A DNA stretch of 36,630 bases, taken from assembly GCA_001916005.1 (NCBI GenBank), contig MNRP01000044.1:1-36630 (forward strand), in the 5' to 3' direction. Below the pieces are notes generated by a model, which did not search any database, was not told the DNA's origin, and worked only from the letters and a program-made list of their open reading frames with translations. Below, piece after piece: positions 15,893 through 24,690 of the stretch; position 1 is the first letter of the stretch, and each line of letters starts with the position of its first letter. The translations under genes and the position numbers were made by a program. The DNA comes from Clostridium sp. 26_22 (GTDB taxonomy: Bacteria > Bacillota > Clostridia > TANB77 > CAG-508).

Positions 15893-16033
15893 ATGATTTT
15901 TAAATCAAATAAAGAAAAAGGTAATGCTGGATTAGGAATAGCAATTGCATATTATAGTACTAATGGATATACGGTATCAATACCTTTAAATGATACACAA
16001 GATTATGATTTGGAGAAACTTATAAAACAATAA
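15893..16033 (+). pseudogene. Remnant of a PD-(D/E)XK homing-endonuclease-like protein
   Basis: An open frame of 46 residues with an AAGGGG ribosome site. It resembles the N-terminus of the group I intron-associated PD-(D/E)XK endonuclease family (PF11645-like): a K-G-N-A-G-L-G-I-A-I-A-Y-Y-x-x-N-G-Y-T-V-S-I-P-L-N-D-T-Q-D-Y-D-L pattern, where a full protein would continue into the catalytic D-x-K strand. Here the frame stops at TAA (16031) before that. The following 170 bases hold no convincing continuation, only an open stretch beginning I-D-E-V-F-I-V-T-E in another reading. Probably a decayed mobile gene lodged beside tRNA-Tyr. The rest of the 16034-16203 gap shows nothing recognisable. Confidence 0.55.
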
Positions 16034-16203
16034 TAGATACAAAGATTGATGAAGTTTTTATAGTTACAGAACAGATAATATCAAAACATTGTATTTTCAA
16101 TATTTTATGCACACAAATAAACAATTATTTCATACCATTTCTTACACGTTATTCCAAAAACAATCATCTATCAACAAAAAAATAGAAAACTTCCCATAAA
16201 TAG

Positions 16204-16232
16204 TTGTTTTTTTACTAAATTTTATATATAAT
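16204..16232 (+). promoter_or_regulatory. Possible promoter of the ftsZ-like gene
   Basis: TTGTTT (16204-16209), 17-base spacer, TATAAT (16227-16232), 38 bases before the start codon. Confidence 0.5.
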
Positions 16233-16269
16233 AAAGCAAATTCAAAACAAATCTAGGGAGGAACAAAAA

Positions 16270-17217
16270 ATGAATGAAATGAGAGACATAGATAGAACAC
16301 CTAAAATAAAAGTAATAGGAGTAGGTGGAGCAGGAAATAACGCAGTAAATAGAATGATAGAGGACCATGTAAAAGGAGTAACATTTTACATGTTAAATAC
16401 AGAAACAGGAACATTAAAAAGAGCAAAAACAAGCAATACTCTACAAATAGGAATTCAAACAACAAGAGGACTAGGGGCAGGAGCAAACGAAAAAGTAGGA
16501 GAAAGAGCAGCAATAGAAAATAAAGAAGAAATAAAACAAATATTACAAGGAGCAGACTTAGTATTCATAACAGCAGGAATGGGAGGCGGAACAGGAACTG
16601 GAGCTGCCCCAATAGTAGCAGAAGTTGCAAAAGAAATGGGAATATTAACAATAGGAATAGTAACAAAACCATTTTTATTTGAAGGTAAAGCTAGAAAGCT
16701 AAGAGCTGACAAAGGAACAGAAAGATTAAAAGATAATGTAGATGATTTAATAGTTGTATTAAATGATAATCTTTTAAAAACAACAGATTCAAAAATTACA
16801 TTAGATCAAGCTTTTTCAATAGCAGACAATGTCTTAGAGCAAGGAATTACAAGCATAACAGACTTATTAACATCAATAGGAGAAGTTAATGTAGACTTTG
16901 CAGATATAAAAACAACAGTAAGCTATAAAGGACATGCATATATGGGAATAGGAAGAGCATCTGGTGAAAAGAAAGTAGAAGAAGCTGTAAAACAAGCAAT
17001 AGATAATCCATTAACTCAAAGCAAAATAGATGGAGCAAAAGGTGTAATATTTAATGTAAAAGGTGATGAATCATTAAGCTTAATTGAAATAAATAGTGCA
17101 ATAGGATTAATAAACGATAAAATAAGTGAAGAAGCAAATGTTATATTTGGAACAGTAATTGATAATAATATGAACGGAGAAGTAGCGGTAACAGTAATTG
17201 CAACAGGTGTAGAATAA
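16270..17217 (+). CDS. ftsZ: FtsZ-family GTPase lacking the C-terminal tail
   Basis: A tubulin-like GTPase of 315 residues. The GTP-binding G-V-G-G-A-G-N-N (17-24), the tubulin signature G-G-G-T-G-T-G (105-111), T-K-P-F-L-F-E-G (132-139) and the T7 synergy loop N-x-D-F-A-D (Asn207, Asp209, Asp212) are all present, so polymerisation and GTP hydrolysis should be possible. It stops right after the last strand of the globular domain (A-T-G-V-E). The variable linker and the conserved C-terminal peptide that binds FtsA, SepF or ZapA are missing; typical FtsZ is 350-400 residues. It is not in a dcw cluster but stands before a membrane-anchored protein of unknown function (23 bases apart). A second, specialised FtsZ paralogue is likely. 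The start follows TAGGGAGG. Confidence 0.9.
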   Translation: MNEMRDIDRTPKIKVIGVGGAGNNAVNRMIEDHVKGVTFYMLNTETGTLKRAKTSNTLQIGIQTTRGLGAGANEKVGERAAIENKEEIKQILQGADLVFITAGMGGGTGTGAAPIVAEVAKEMGILTIGIVTKPFLFEGKARKLRADKGTERLKDNVDDLIVVLNDNLLKTTDSKITLDQAFSIADNVLEQGITSITDLLTSIGEVNVDFADIKTTVSYKGHAYMGIGRASGEKKVEEAVKQAIDNPLTQSKIDGAKGVIFNVKGDESLSLIEINSAIGLINDKISEEANVIFGTVIDNNMNGEVAVTVIATGVE

Positions 17218-17240
17218 GCCAAAAACAGGAGGAATGGCAA

Positions 17241-17924
17241 ATGAAAAAAATGCTAGTAATCATATTTATATTATTAATAATTTTTATAGGAATATATATT
17301 AATAAAAAGAATATAGGAAATGAAACAGTAACAGCCACTGAAGTTAATAATATCGAACAATATATATCAAAAATATATATGTGGCAGGAAGTTACTGAAG
17401 AAGCATTACCAAAATTTAATAATATTAATGATGCACCTGATTTATGGTTATGGGAAGTTGTAAAGAAAAATCTTGATAATTATGAAGTTTCATATGATGA
17501 AGTAGAACAAAAAGCAAAAGAAATTTTTGGAGAAGAATTCACAAAACAATTTCCTAAAGAAGGTACAGAATATATACAATATAATGATGAATTAAAAAAA
17601 TATGTAGCAACAGGAGTGGGGCTAGACACATTAGATGATAGCTTTTTTATAAAACAAATAACCAAAACCAAAAACGGTTATGAAGTTGAGATTGCTGAAT
17701 ATTTAGAAGATTATGAAAATTCAATGAATATTGAAGATGAAAATCAAGTTTATGACATATATATAAAAGACCTAAACCATAATATAATAGCAACAATCAA
17801 AAGTAATGATGGAGAAACAAAATCCATTGAAATTGTAAAAGAAAATATAGATAAATTTACAACCAAAAAGATTATATTAGAAAAAGATAAAAATGAAAAT
17901 TTATATGTGAGACAAGTTGGCTAG
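17241..17924 (+). CDS. Membrane-anchored extracellular protein of unknown function
   Basis: A 227-residue protein with a short basic N-terminus and one hydrophobic segment (about 4-20), with no lipobox Cys, then an acidic outer domain. Two Trp-rich stretches (about 47-50, 73-78) and a beta-rich C-terminal half lie in that domain. ATG at 17241 follows AGGAGG. Its close spacing to the tail-less ftsZ gene suggests co-transcription, and it could be that protein's membrane partner, though a cytoplasmic filament and an outer domain would need a link. No family recognised. Confidence 0.7.
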   Translation: MKKMLVIIFILLIIFIGIYINKKNIGNETVTATEVNNIEQYISKIYMWQEVTEEALPKFNNINDAPDLWLWEVVKKNLDNYEVSYDEVEQKAKEIFGEEFTKQFPKEGTEYIQYNDELKKYVATGVGLDTLDDSFFIKQITKTKNGYEVEIAEYLEDYENSMNIEDENQVYDIYIKDLNHNIIATIKSNDGETKSIEIVKENIDKFTTKKIILEKDKNENLYVRQVG

Positions 17925-17969
17925 TACTAAATTGTCTCATTATATTATGCAAAAAAGGAAATGATAAAT

Positions 17970-18858
17970 ATGCTAGAAATCTTAGAACAATGCACAATAT
18001 GTCCACATAATTGCAAAATAGATAGAAAAAAACGGACAAGTAGGAAGATGTAAATCAAAAGATACAGTAAAAATAGCTTTATATTCAACTCATAATTTTG
18101 AAGAACCATGTATAAGTGGTAAAAAAGGTTCAGGAACAGTATTTTTTTCTAACTGTAATTTGAATTGTGTATTTTGTCAAAACTATGAAATAAGCCAAGA
18201 AGGAAAAGGAACAGAAATAACTATAAATAGATTAGCAGAGATTTTTTTAGAACAACAAGAAAAAGATGTTGAAAATATAAATTTAGTAACACCAACAAGC
18301 TATGTGCCACAAATAATAGAGGCAATAAAACTAGCAAGAAAGCAAGGACTAAAATTGCCAATAGTATATAACACAAATGGCTACGAAAAAGTTGAAACTT
18401 TAAAAATGTTAGAAGGGTATATTGATATATATTTGCCAGACTTGAAATATTCAGACAACAAACTTGCAAAGAATTTATCAAAAGTTGATAATTATTTTGA
18501 AATAACAACAGAAGCATTAAAAGAAATGTATAGACAAACAGGAAAAGCAATATTTGATGATAGAGGAATAATGAAAAAAGGAATGATAATAAGGCATCTA
18601 GTATTACCAAATCATATTTTAAATTCTAGAAGAGTATTAAAATGGATTAATGACAATATGAATGATGTATATGTAAGTGTTATGGCACAATACTTTCCTA
18701 CATATAAAGCAAAAGAAATAGAAGATATAAATAGAAAACTAAAAAAAGAAGAATATGAGCAAATAGAAAATTATTTGTATAGATTAAATTTAGAAAATGG
18801 ATATATTCAAGAACTAGGAGAACATGAAGAAGAATATGTACCAAAATGGGAGATGTAA
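17970..18858 (+). pseudogene. Radical-SAM protein (PflA/PflX-like, COG1313) with a frameshift
   Basis: The reading starts at ATG 17970 (AGGAA upstream) with a Cys-rich N-terminus (C-T-I-C-P-H-N-C). It is thrown out of frame in a run of seven A at 18026-18032 and would stop after 28 codons. In the +1 frame the protein continues through G-Q-V-G-R-C-K-S, the radical-SAM cluster C-N-L-N-C-V-F-C (C-x3-C-x2-C) and a complete TIM-barrel half to 18858. With one A removed the product is about 295 residues, normal for the PflX group (putative glycyl-radical-enzyme activating protein). Everything else looks intact, so this is a very recent mutation, a homopolymer sequencing error or phase-variable slippage. 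No glycyl-radical enzyme is adjacent. Confidence 0.75.
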
Positions 18859-18906
18859 GTCTTCTATTTTTTTGAGAAAAATGTAGAAAAAAGGAAATAT
18901 ATATGA

Positions 18907-18944
18907 TATAATTTGCTCAAGTTGCAATAGAAATATAATTGCAA
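18907..18944 (+). promoter_or_regulatory. TATAAT box and short leader hairpin before the thyX operon
   Basis: TATAAT at 18907-18912, then a stem TTGCAAT (18922-18928)/ATTGCAA (18938-18944) in the 80-base leader. No good -35 is seen at 17 bases. The leader does not match a tetrahydrofolate riboswitch. Confidence 0.35.
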
Positions 18945-18990
18945 TAAAGCAGCCAAGTGATATGACTATATTGAAAAGGAGATGTCACAA

Positions 18991-20133
18991 ATGAAAATTA
19001 AAGTTATTGCGTCAACAAAAGTAGGGTATGTATTACCAAAAGAAGAAGCGATAGATTTCTCAGGAAAATCAGCAGGTATTTGTTACTTGCCCGATACTGT
19101 AGAAACACTATTTGCAGAAGCACCAGAAAAAACTCAAAGAAGAGCAAATGGAAACTTGGAATCAGGACATCATAGTGTTTTCGGACATGCACACTATAAT
19201 CTTATTTTTGAAGGTATTCCAAAAATTCTTGCAATGATATTAAACAATGAGAAGATATATAATACTTCGGAAAAATCAGCAAGATATACAAAAATGGAAC
19301 CATCTGAAGAAGAAAAAGTATTGTACGAAAAATGGATTGAAAAATATAAAAAAGTAATAAAAGAAGAATATCCAGAATTCGACGACAAAAAAGTGAAGAA
19401 ATTAGCACAAGAAAATGCAAGATATTTAATAAGTGTTTTCACACCAGCAACAATTATGGAATACACAGTTAGTTTCGAACAGCTGAACTTCATTATAAGT
19501 TGGTTTGAAGATTACATTGAAAATGAACCTGAAACAGGATTTTCAATACAATTAAAAAAGGCAATGAAAGAATTTTTAGAGGCATTACCTGATTTAAAAG
19601 TAGAAAAATTAAATCCGAGAGTAAAGAAAACCAAATTATCTCTTTTCGCAACACGAGATAGAAAAGAAGAATTTGGAGAAAATTACTGTACTACATATTT
19701 AGCAAGTTTCGCACAGTTAGCTCAGGCTCAAAGACATAGAACATTGTCTTATGAGATGTCATTACTAGACAAGCCAGAATATTATGTTCCAAGAATAATA
19801 AGAGGAACAGAGTTAGAAAAAGAGTGGTTAGAAGATATATCTTCATTAGAGAAATATTATCCACAAGGAATGTTAGTAAAAGTAAATGAAAGAGGAACTG
19901 TAGAAAATTTTGTACTTAAATGTACAGAACGTTTATGCGGAGCAGCACAGCTTGAAATAATGGAACAAACAGTAGAAACAATGAATAAATACTTGGAAGC
20001 AGTAAAAAATTATCCAAATATTGAAAATTATTTACTTCCATATTCAAAAGGCGCAAGATGTACATTTCCTGGCTGGAAATGCAATTCACCATGTATATTT
20101 GGTGGAAAAAAAGCTATGACTAGAAAAATCTAA
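18991..20133 (+). CDS. thyX: Two-domain ThyX-like FAD-dependent thymidylate synthase
   Basis: ThyX methylates dUMP to dTMP with methylene-tetrahydrofolate and FAD. This 380-residue protein is about 1.6 times the usual length and appears to hold two ThyX folds. The first (about 1-195) has E-S-G-H-H-S-V-F-G-H (57-66), but its flavin motif is degenerate (84-99 ends S-x-x-S-A-R-Y with no R-H-R). The second (about 210-380) carries the canonical R-H-R-x-x-S-x-x-x-S motif at 248-257, followed by C-G-A-A-Q-L-E-I. ATG 18991 is chosen because AAAGGAG ends at 18980; the ATG at 18982 lies too close to it. It leads an operon with folA and dCMP deaminase, which fits dTMP supply. Confidence 0.87.
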   Translation: MKIKVIASTKVGYVLPKEEAIDFSGKSAGICYLPDTVETLFAEAPEKTQRRANGNLESGHHSVFGHAHYNLIFEGIPKILAMILNNEKIYNTSEKSARYTKMEPSEEEKVLYEKWIEKYKKVIKEEYPEFDDKKVKKLAQENARYLISVFTPATIMEYTVSFEQLNFIISWFEDYIENEPETGFSIQLKKAMKEFLEALPDLKVEKLNPRVKKTKLSLFATRDRKEEFGENYCTTYLASFAQLAQAQRHRTLSYEMSLLDKPEYYVPRIIRGTELEKEWLEDISSLEKYYPQGMLVKVNERGTVENFVLKCTERLCGAAQLEIMEQTVETMNKYLEAVKNYPNIENYLLPYSKGARCTFPGWKCNSPCIFGGKKAMTRKI

Positions 20134-20150
20134 AAATCTAGCAAGCAAAA

Positions 20151-20177
20151 TGTGGAAAGATGAAAATTCTTTCCACA
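20151..20177 (+). other. Hairpin between thyX and folA
   Basis: TGTGGAAAGA (20151-20160) pairs with TCTTTCCACA (20168-20177) around seven bases. No U-run follows; probably an mRNA-processing or stability structure rather than a terminator. Confidence 0.5.
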
Positions 20178-20205
20178 AATAATATAAAAACTAAAGGAGC
20201 AAAAG

Positions 20206-20697
20206 ATGTTAAGTATAATAGTAGCAAAAGCTAAAAATAATATAATAGGAAAAGATAATAAAATGTTGTGGAAATTACCAGATGATTTAAAAAGATTTAA
20301 AGAAAGAACAACAGGACATACAATAATAATGGGAAGAAAAACATTTGAATCATTAGGAGGAATTCTACCAGATAGAATGCATATAATATTAAGTAGAAAT
20401 CCAGACTTTAATATAGACTCAGACTATGTAAAAGTAGTACATTCTTTATTAGAATTACAAGATTACATGGAAGATGAAGAAGAACACTTTGTAATAGGTG
20501 GAGCAATAATTTATAACTTATTAATGCCATATTGCAAAAAAATGTATGTAACACAATTAGATAAAGATTTTGAAGGAGATGCAATATTTCCAAAAATAAA
20601 TGAAAATACATGGGAAGAAATTTCAAGAGAAGTTGGACCAGAAGATGGTTTGAATGATTTTGGATATGAATATATTACTTATAAAAGAAGGGATTAA
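20206..20697 (+). CDS. folA: Dihydrofolate reductase
   Basis: A 163-residue NADPH-dependent reductase of dihydrofolate to tetrahydrofolate, normal length. The active-site loop N-N-I-I-G-K and L-W-K-L-P-x-D (W22 and D27 equivalents), the cofactor motif I-I-M-G-R-K-T-F-E-S and the later I-G-G-A-I-I-Y motif are all present. ATG 20206 follows AAGGAG. Its partner ThyX, unlike ThyA, returns tetrahydrofolate directly, so the enzyme is needed mainly for folate salvage or synthesis here. Its stop is one base from the next start, so translation is coupled. Confidence 0.95.
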   Translation: MLSIIVAKAKNNIIGKDNKMLWKLPDDLKRFKERTTGHTIIMGRKTFESLGGILPDRMHIILSRNPDFNIDSDYVKVVHSLLELQDYMEDEEEHFVIGGAIIYNLLMPYCKKMYVTQLDKDFEGDAIFPKINENTWEEISREVGPEDGLNDFGYEYITYKRRD

Positions 20698-20698
20698 T

Positions 20699-21205
20699 AT
20701 GAGTAGTAATGAAAAAAGAAAAAATTACATAAGTTGGGATGAATACTTCATGTCACTAGCAAAATTATCAGCAATGAGAAGCAAAGATCCATCAACACAA
20801 GTAGGAGCATGTATTGTAGGAAATGATAATAGAATATTATCAATAGGTTATAATGGAGCACCAAATGGATTTAATGATGATAATTTTCCATGGGCAAGAG
20901 AAGGAGAAAACTTAGATACCAAATACCCATATGTTTGCCATGCAGAAATGAATGCAATAGTAAATTATAGAGGAAACAGAAAAGATTTTGAAAATTCAAA
21001 AATATATGTAGATTTATTCCCTTGTAATGAATGTGCAAAAATAATAATTCAATCAGGAATTAAAGAAGTTATTTATTTATCAGATAAATATGCAAATTCA
21101 GAAAATAATATTGCATCAAGAAAACTATTTGATGCATGTGGAGTAAAATACACAAAACTTGCATTAGATGAAGATAAAAAAATTGAAATTGAATTAAAAA
21201 AATAA
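20699..21205 (+). CDS. Deoxycytidylate (dCMP) deaminase, ComEB-like
   Basis: A 168-residue zinc deaminase that converts dCMP to dUMP, the substrate of ThyX. Zinc and catalysis motifs: His81-Ala-Glu83 and Pro-Cys109-x-x-Cys112. D-P-S-T-Q-V-G-A near residue 30 and Y-N-G-A-P-x-G-F near 51 are family signatures. ATG 20699 is used, one base after the folA stop, with AGAAGGG before it; the longer frame from 20654 would overlap folA. Together the three genes make dTMP from dCMP. Confidence 0.93.
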   Translation: MSSNEKRKNYISWDEYFMSLAKLSAMRSKDPSTQVGACIVGNDNRILSIGYNGAPNGFNDDNFPWAREGENLDTKYPYVCHAEMNAIVNYRGNRKDFENSKIYVDLFPCNECAKIIIQSGIKEVIYLSDKYANSENNIASRKLFDACGVKYTKLALDEDKKIEIELKK

Positions 21206-21251
21206 ATAAAACAACAGCTTTAGGTTAAAATATAATAAAGGAGATTTTATT

Positions 21252-22250
21252 ATGTTTAAACCTAAAGCTATTTATTTTGAAAAAAATATTGAAAACTATG
21301 AATTGGGAAAGCAATTACTAGAAAAATACAAAGAAGTACCAAAAGTAGAAATAGAAAATCATAACAATATAGAAGAAATGAGAAATAAGCAAAATAGTGA
21401 ATTTATGGACATGAAAAGAAATCTAATAATAGGGATAAGAAAAACACATAAATTTGTAGAAAACCATAAAACATCAGATTATTTAGTACCATATACTTCA
21501 TCTGGATGTACAGCAGCTTGTATGTATTGCTATTTAGTATGTAATTATAATAAATGTGCATATTTAAGACTGTTTGTAAATAGAGAAGAAATGCTTGAAA
21601 AAATAATAAAAGTAGCTAATAAAAGTGAAAAAGATTTAACTTTTGAAATTGGAAGTAATAGTGATTTAATATTAGAAAATACAATAACAGGCAATTTACC
21701 TTGGACTATAGAAAATTTCAAAACTTCTCCAAAAGGTCATTTAACTTTTCCAACCAAATTTGATATGGTAGATGATATTTTGGATATTGACCATCAAGGA
21801 AAAGTAACAATAAGAATGAGTGTGAATCCGGAAATAATTATAAATAGAGTAGAATTTGGAACTTCAAGATTAAGGGGGAGAATAGAAGCAATAAATAAAT
21901 TAAAAGAAGCGGGGTATAAAATAGGAATATTAATAGCACCAGTAATAATGGTTGAAAATTGGAAAACACTATATCAAGAATTAATAAAACAACTATCTGA
22001 GCAATTATCGGAAAAAATAAAAAAGGATGTGTTTTTTGAAATAATATTTATGACCTATAGTTTTGTCCATACAAAAATTAATGAAGAAGCATTTCCAAAA
22101 GCAATAAATTTATATGACAAAGAACTTATGACTGGCAGAGGAAAGGGAAAATATATGTATAAAAACCAATATAGAGAAGATGGAGAAAAATTTTTAAGAG
22201 AACAAATGAAAAAATATTTTCCTAACAATGAAATAATGTATATAGTATAA
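21252..22250 (+). CDS. splB: Spore photoproduct lyase (radical SAM)
   Basis: A 332-residue DNA repair enzyme that reverses the thymine dimer 'spore photoproduct' during germination. The radical-SAM cluster is C-T-A-A-C-M-Y-C (Cys86, Cys90, Cys93), followed by the family stretch C-N-Y-N-K-C-A-Y-L-R-L-F-V-N. In B. subtilis SplB the H-atom donor Cys141 sits in an x-C-T-S-D motif; the aligned position here reads G-S-N-S-D (134-138), so the Cys seems replaced by Ser. Length is normal. ATG 21252 follows AAAGGAG. Convergent with mutS2. I see no clear sigma-G promoter. Confidence 0.85.
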   Translation: MFKPKAIYFEKNIENYELGKQLLEKYKEVPKVEIENHNNIEEMRNKQNSEFMDMKRNLIIGIRKTHKFVENHKTSDYLVPYTSSGCTAACMYCYLVCNYNKCAYLRLFVNREEMLEKIIKVANKSEKDLTFEIGSNSDLILENTITGNLPWTIENFKTSPKGHLTFPTKFDMVDDILDIDHQGKVTIRMSVNPEIIINRVEFGTSRLRGRIEAINKLKEAGYKIGILIAPVIMVENWKTLYQELIKQLSEQLSEKIKKDVFFEIIFMTYSFVHTKINEEAFPKAINLYDKELMTGRGKGKYMYKNQYREDGEKFLREQMKKYFPNNEIMYIV

Positions 22251-22266
22251 AGAGTTTATAAAAATA

Positions 22267-22306
22267 AAAAAAGTTGCCTTAAAAATTGAAATAAAAGGCA
22301 ACTTTT
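22267..22306. terminator. Bidirectional terminator between splB and mutS2
   Basis: AAAAGTTGCCTT (22269-22280) and AAGGCAACTTTT (22295-22306) around a 14-base loop, with A- and T-runs on both sides. Confidence 0.85.
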
Positions 22307-22317
22307 AAAACATAAAA

Positions 22318-24690
22318 TTATTTAAGAGTTACAACAGTAACACCCATTTCACCCTCGCCATAAGTTCCCATTCTAAAAGATTTTACATGAGGATTTGATT
22401 TTAAAAATTTATGAACACCATCACGTAATTTACCAGTACCTTTACCATGAACAATTCTAACTGTTTCCAGCTTTGCAAGAGCGCAATCATCTAAAAATTT
22501 ATCAACAACAAAGGTTGCTTCATCAACATTTAAACCAATTATATTTATTTCAGACTTAGCATTTTTAGTTTTAGAAACACTAACATGAGAAGTATTAGCA
22601 GATTTATTAACAGCAGGAGATTGTAATTTTTGTAAATATTTTATATTAATACTCATTTTCATACTTCCAACTTGAACTTGCACTTCATTAGACTTAGAGA
22701 TATTTGAAACAATAACTCCATTTTTACCTAAAGTAGTAACAAAAACATTAGTATTTGGAACAGCCTCATCTTTTGAAATTGAATTTGAAGTATTAGAGTT
22801 ATTTTTAGTAGCTTCTAAAGAAATATTTTTAATAGAATTATTTAATTTATTTCTCAAATTATTCAACTTGCTATTAGAAATGTCAGAAACATCTTCAGAA
22901 ATTTTATTCATATCTGAAATTATAGAATTAGCCTCTTCCTTAGCTTCTAATAAAATGTTTCTAGCCTTAATTTTAGCATCATTTATCAAATTTTTTTCTT
23001 GTTCCAACAATTTTGAATTATCTCTTTCTAAAGATTTTTTCAAAGCTTCAATTTTTTCTAATTCTTCAGAAATCTGTGCTTTTTCATGTTCGATTTTAGA
23101 TTTATTATCATAAATATTTTTTAACAATTCCTCGAAATCAACATCTTTTTTAGTCAAATTAGTTTTAGCATTTTCAATGATTTCCTCAGATAATCCGAGT
23201 TTTCTACTAATTTCAAAAGCATTACTTTTACCAGGAACACCAATTAAAAGGTGGTAAGTAGGTGAAAGTGTATTAATATCAAACTCAACAGAAGCATTTT
23301 CAAAATCATTTCTAGTTAAAGCATATTTTTTAAGCTCTTGATAATGAGTTGTTGCAACAGTCAAAGAATGATTATTTGTAAAATAATCCAAAACACTAAT
23401 AGCTAAAGAAGCACCTTCAATTGGGTCAGTTCCAGAACCTAATTCATCAACTAAAATCAAAGAATTAGAAGTAGAATTATTCACAATATCAACAATATTT
23501 TTCATATGAGCAGAAAATGTACTAAGCGAATCTGAAATACTTTGGTCATCACCAATATCTGCAAAAACATTATCAAAAACATAAATAGAAGAATTTTGAG
23601 AAGCAGGAATATTAAGACCACTACAAGCCATACAAGTAAGAAGACCAATAGTTTTTAAAGTTACAGTTTTACCACCAGTATTAGGACCAGTAATAACTAA
23701 AGTATTAAAATCCTTTCCTAAAGTTAAAGAACAAGGAACAGCTTTTTTTGGGTCTAATAATGGATGTTTAGCATTTTCTAAAACAATCTTTTTTTCTTCA
23801 TTAATTATAGGTGTAATAGCATTTATAAATCTTGAATATTTAGCTTTAGCAAATATAAAATCTAATTTACCAATACACTCAATATCTAATTTTAACTCTT
23901 CAATATAAGGATAGAAAAGTTTAGACAAATCTTGCAGAATTTTTTCTATTTCAAAATTTTCTTCAATCTTTAAATTAGCAAGTTCATTATTCAACTCAAA
24001 AACAGAAATTGGCTCTATAAAAATAGTAGAACCAGAACTTGATACATCATGTATAAAACCTTTAACTTGACTCCTATACTCTTCTTTTATAGGAATAACA
24101 TATCTATCATTTCTAATAGTAACAACATTCTCTTGAATATATTTTGAATATGAAGAAGAATGTAAAAAATTAGTTAATTTAGATTTAATATCTTGCTCTA
24201 AATTTCTTTGTTTTTTTCTAATAGAAAGTAAATTAGAAGAAGCATTATCATTCAAAGTATTTTCATCTAAAATACAAGTATCAATTTTCTTTATAATTGA
24301 TGAATTTGAATAAAGCAAAGAAAATATAGAATTTAAAATTTCAAAATCTTCTGGGACAATATAATCAGTATAAAAATATTTTTTCAAGCTATCAGCAATT
24401 TTTAAAATATCAGTAATGTCTAAAAGTGATTTTAGTGATAAAGTACCAAAAGACTCCAAAGTTTTTAAATTAATTGTATTATCTGCAATCTCTGAAAGCG
24501 GAGGTGTACTACTTCTATATAAAACTTTAACAGCCTCATCAGTTTCTAATAATCTATTTTTAACATCATCTTTTTGATTTGAAGGCAATAAATTTAAACA
24601 CATATTTTTTCCAATATATGTTGTTGCAAAAGTAGATAAGGTTTCTAAAATTTTAAAATATTCTAATTTATTTAAATAATTTGCATTCAT
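22318..24690 (-). CDS. mutS2: Endonuclease/ribosome-rescue ATPase MutS2
   Basis: A 790-residue MutS2, normal length. It has the core and lever helices (about 1-310), the MutS ATPase with Walker A G-P-N-T-G-G-K-T near 330 and Walker B L-V-D-E-L-G-S-G-T-D-P near 408, a long coiled coil (about 505-620), a KOW-like region and the C-terminal Smr nuclease domain (about 715-790; V-H-G-K-G-T-G-K-L-R). In other Firmicutes it acts against homologous recombination and splits collided ribosomes. ATG at 24690; the ribosome site is weak. It is a single gene on the minus strand and shows no anomalies. Confidence 0.95.
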   Translation of the reverse strand: MNANYLNKLEYFKILETLSTFATTYIGKNMCLNLLPSNQKDDVKNRLLETDEAVKVLYRSSTPPLSEIADNTINLKTLESFGTLSLKSLLDITDILKIADSLKKYFYTDYIVPEDFEILNSIFSLLYSNSSIIKKIDTCILDENTLNDNASSNLLSIRKKQRNLEQDIKSKLTNFLHSSSYSKYIQENVVTIRNDRYVIPIKEEYRSQVKGFIHDVSSSGSTIFIEPISVFELNNELANLKIEENFEIEKILQDLSKLFYPYIEELKLDIECIGKLDFIFAKAKYSRFINAITPIINEEKKIVLENAKHPLLDPKKAVPCSLTLGKDFNTLVITGPNTGGKTVTLKTIGLLTCMACSGLNIPASQNSSIYVFDNVFADIGDDQSISDSLSTFSAHMKNIVDIVNNSTSNSLILVDELGSGTDPIEGASLAISVLDYFTNNHSLTVATTHYQELKKYALTRNDFENASVEFDINTLSPTYHLLIGVPGKSNAFEISRKLGLSEEIIENAKTNLTKKDVDFEELLKNIYDNKSKIEHEKAQISEELEKIEALKKSLERDNSKLLEQEKNLINDAKIKARNILLEAKEEANSIISDMNKISEDVSDISNSKLNNLRNKLNNSIKNISLEATKNNSNTSNSISKDEAVPNTNVFVTTLGKNGVIVSNISKSNEVQVQVGSMKMSINIKYLQKLQSPAVNKSANTSHVSVSKTKNAKSEINIIGLNVDEATFVVDKFLDDCALAKLETVRIVHGKGTGKLRDGVHKFLKSNPHVKSFRMGTYGEGEMGVTVVTLK

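Noticed and set aside
18907..18990. Tetrahydrofolate riboswitch before the thyX-folA operon
   Set aside because: The leader is under 90 bases with one small hairpin and none of the conserved THF-riboswitch segments.
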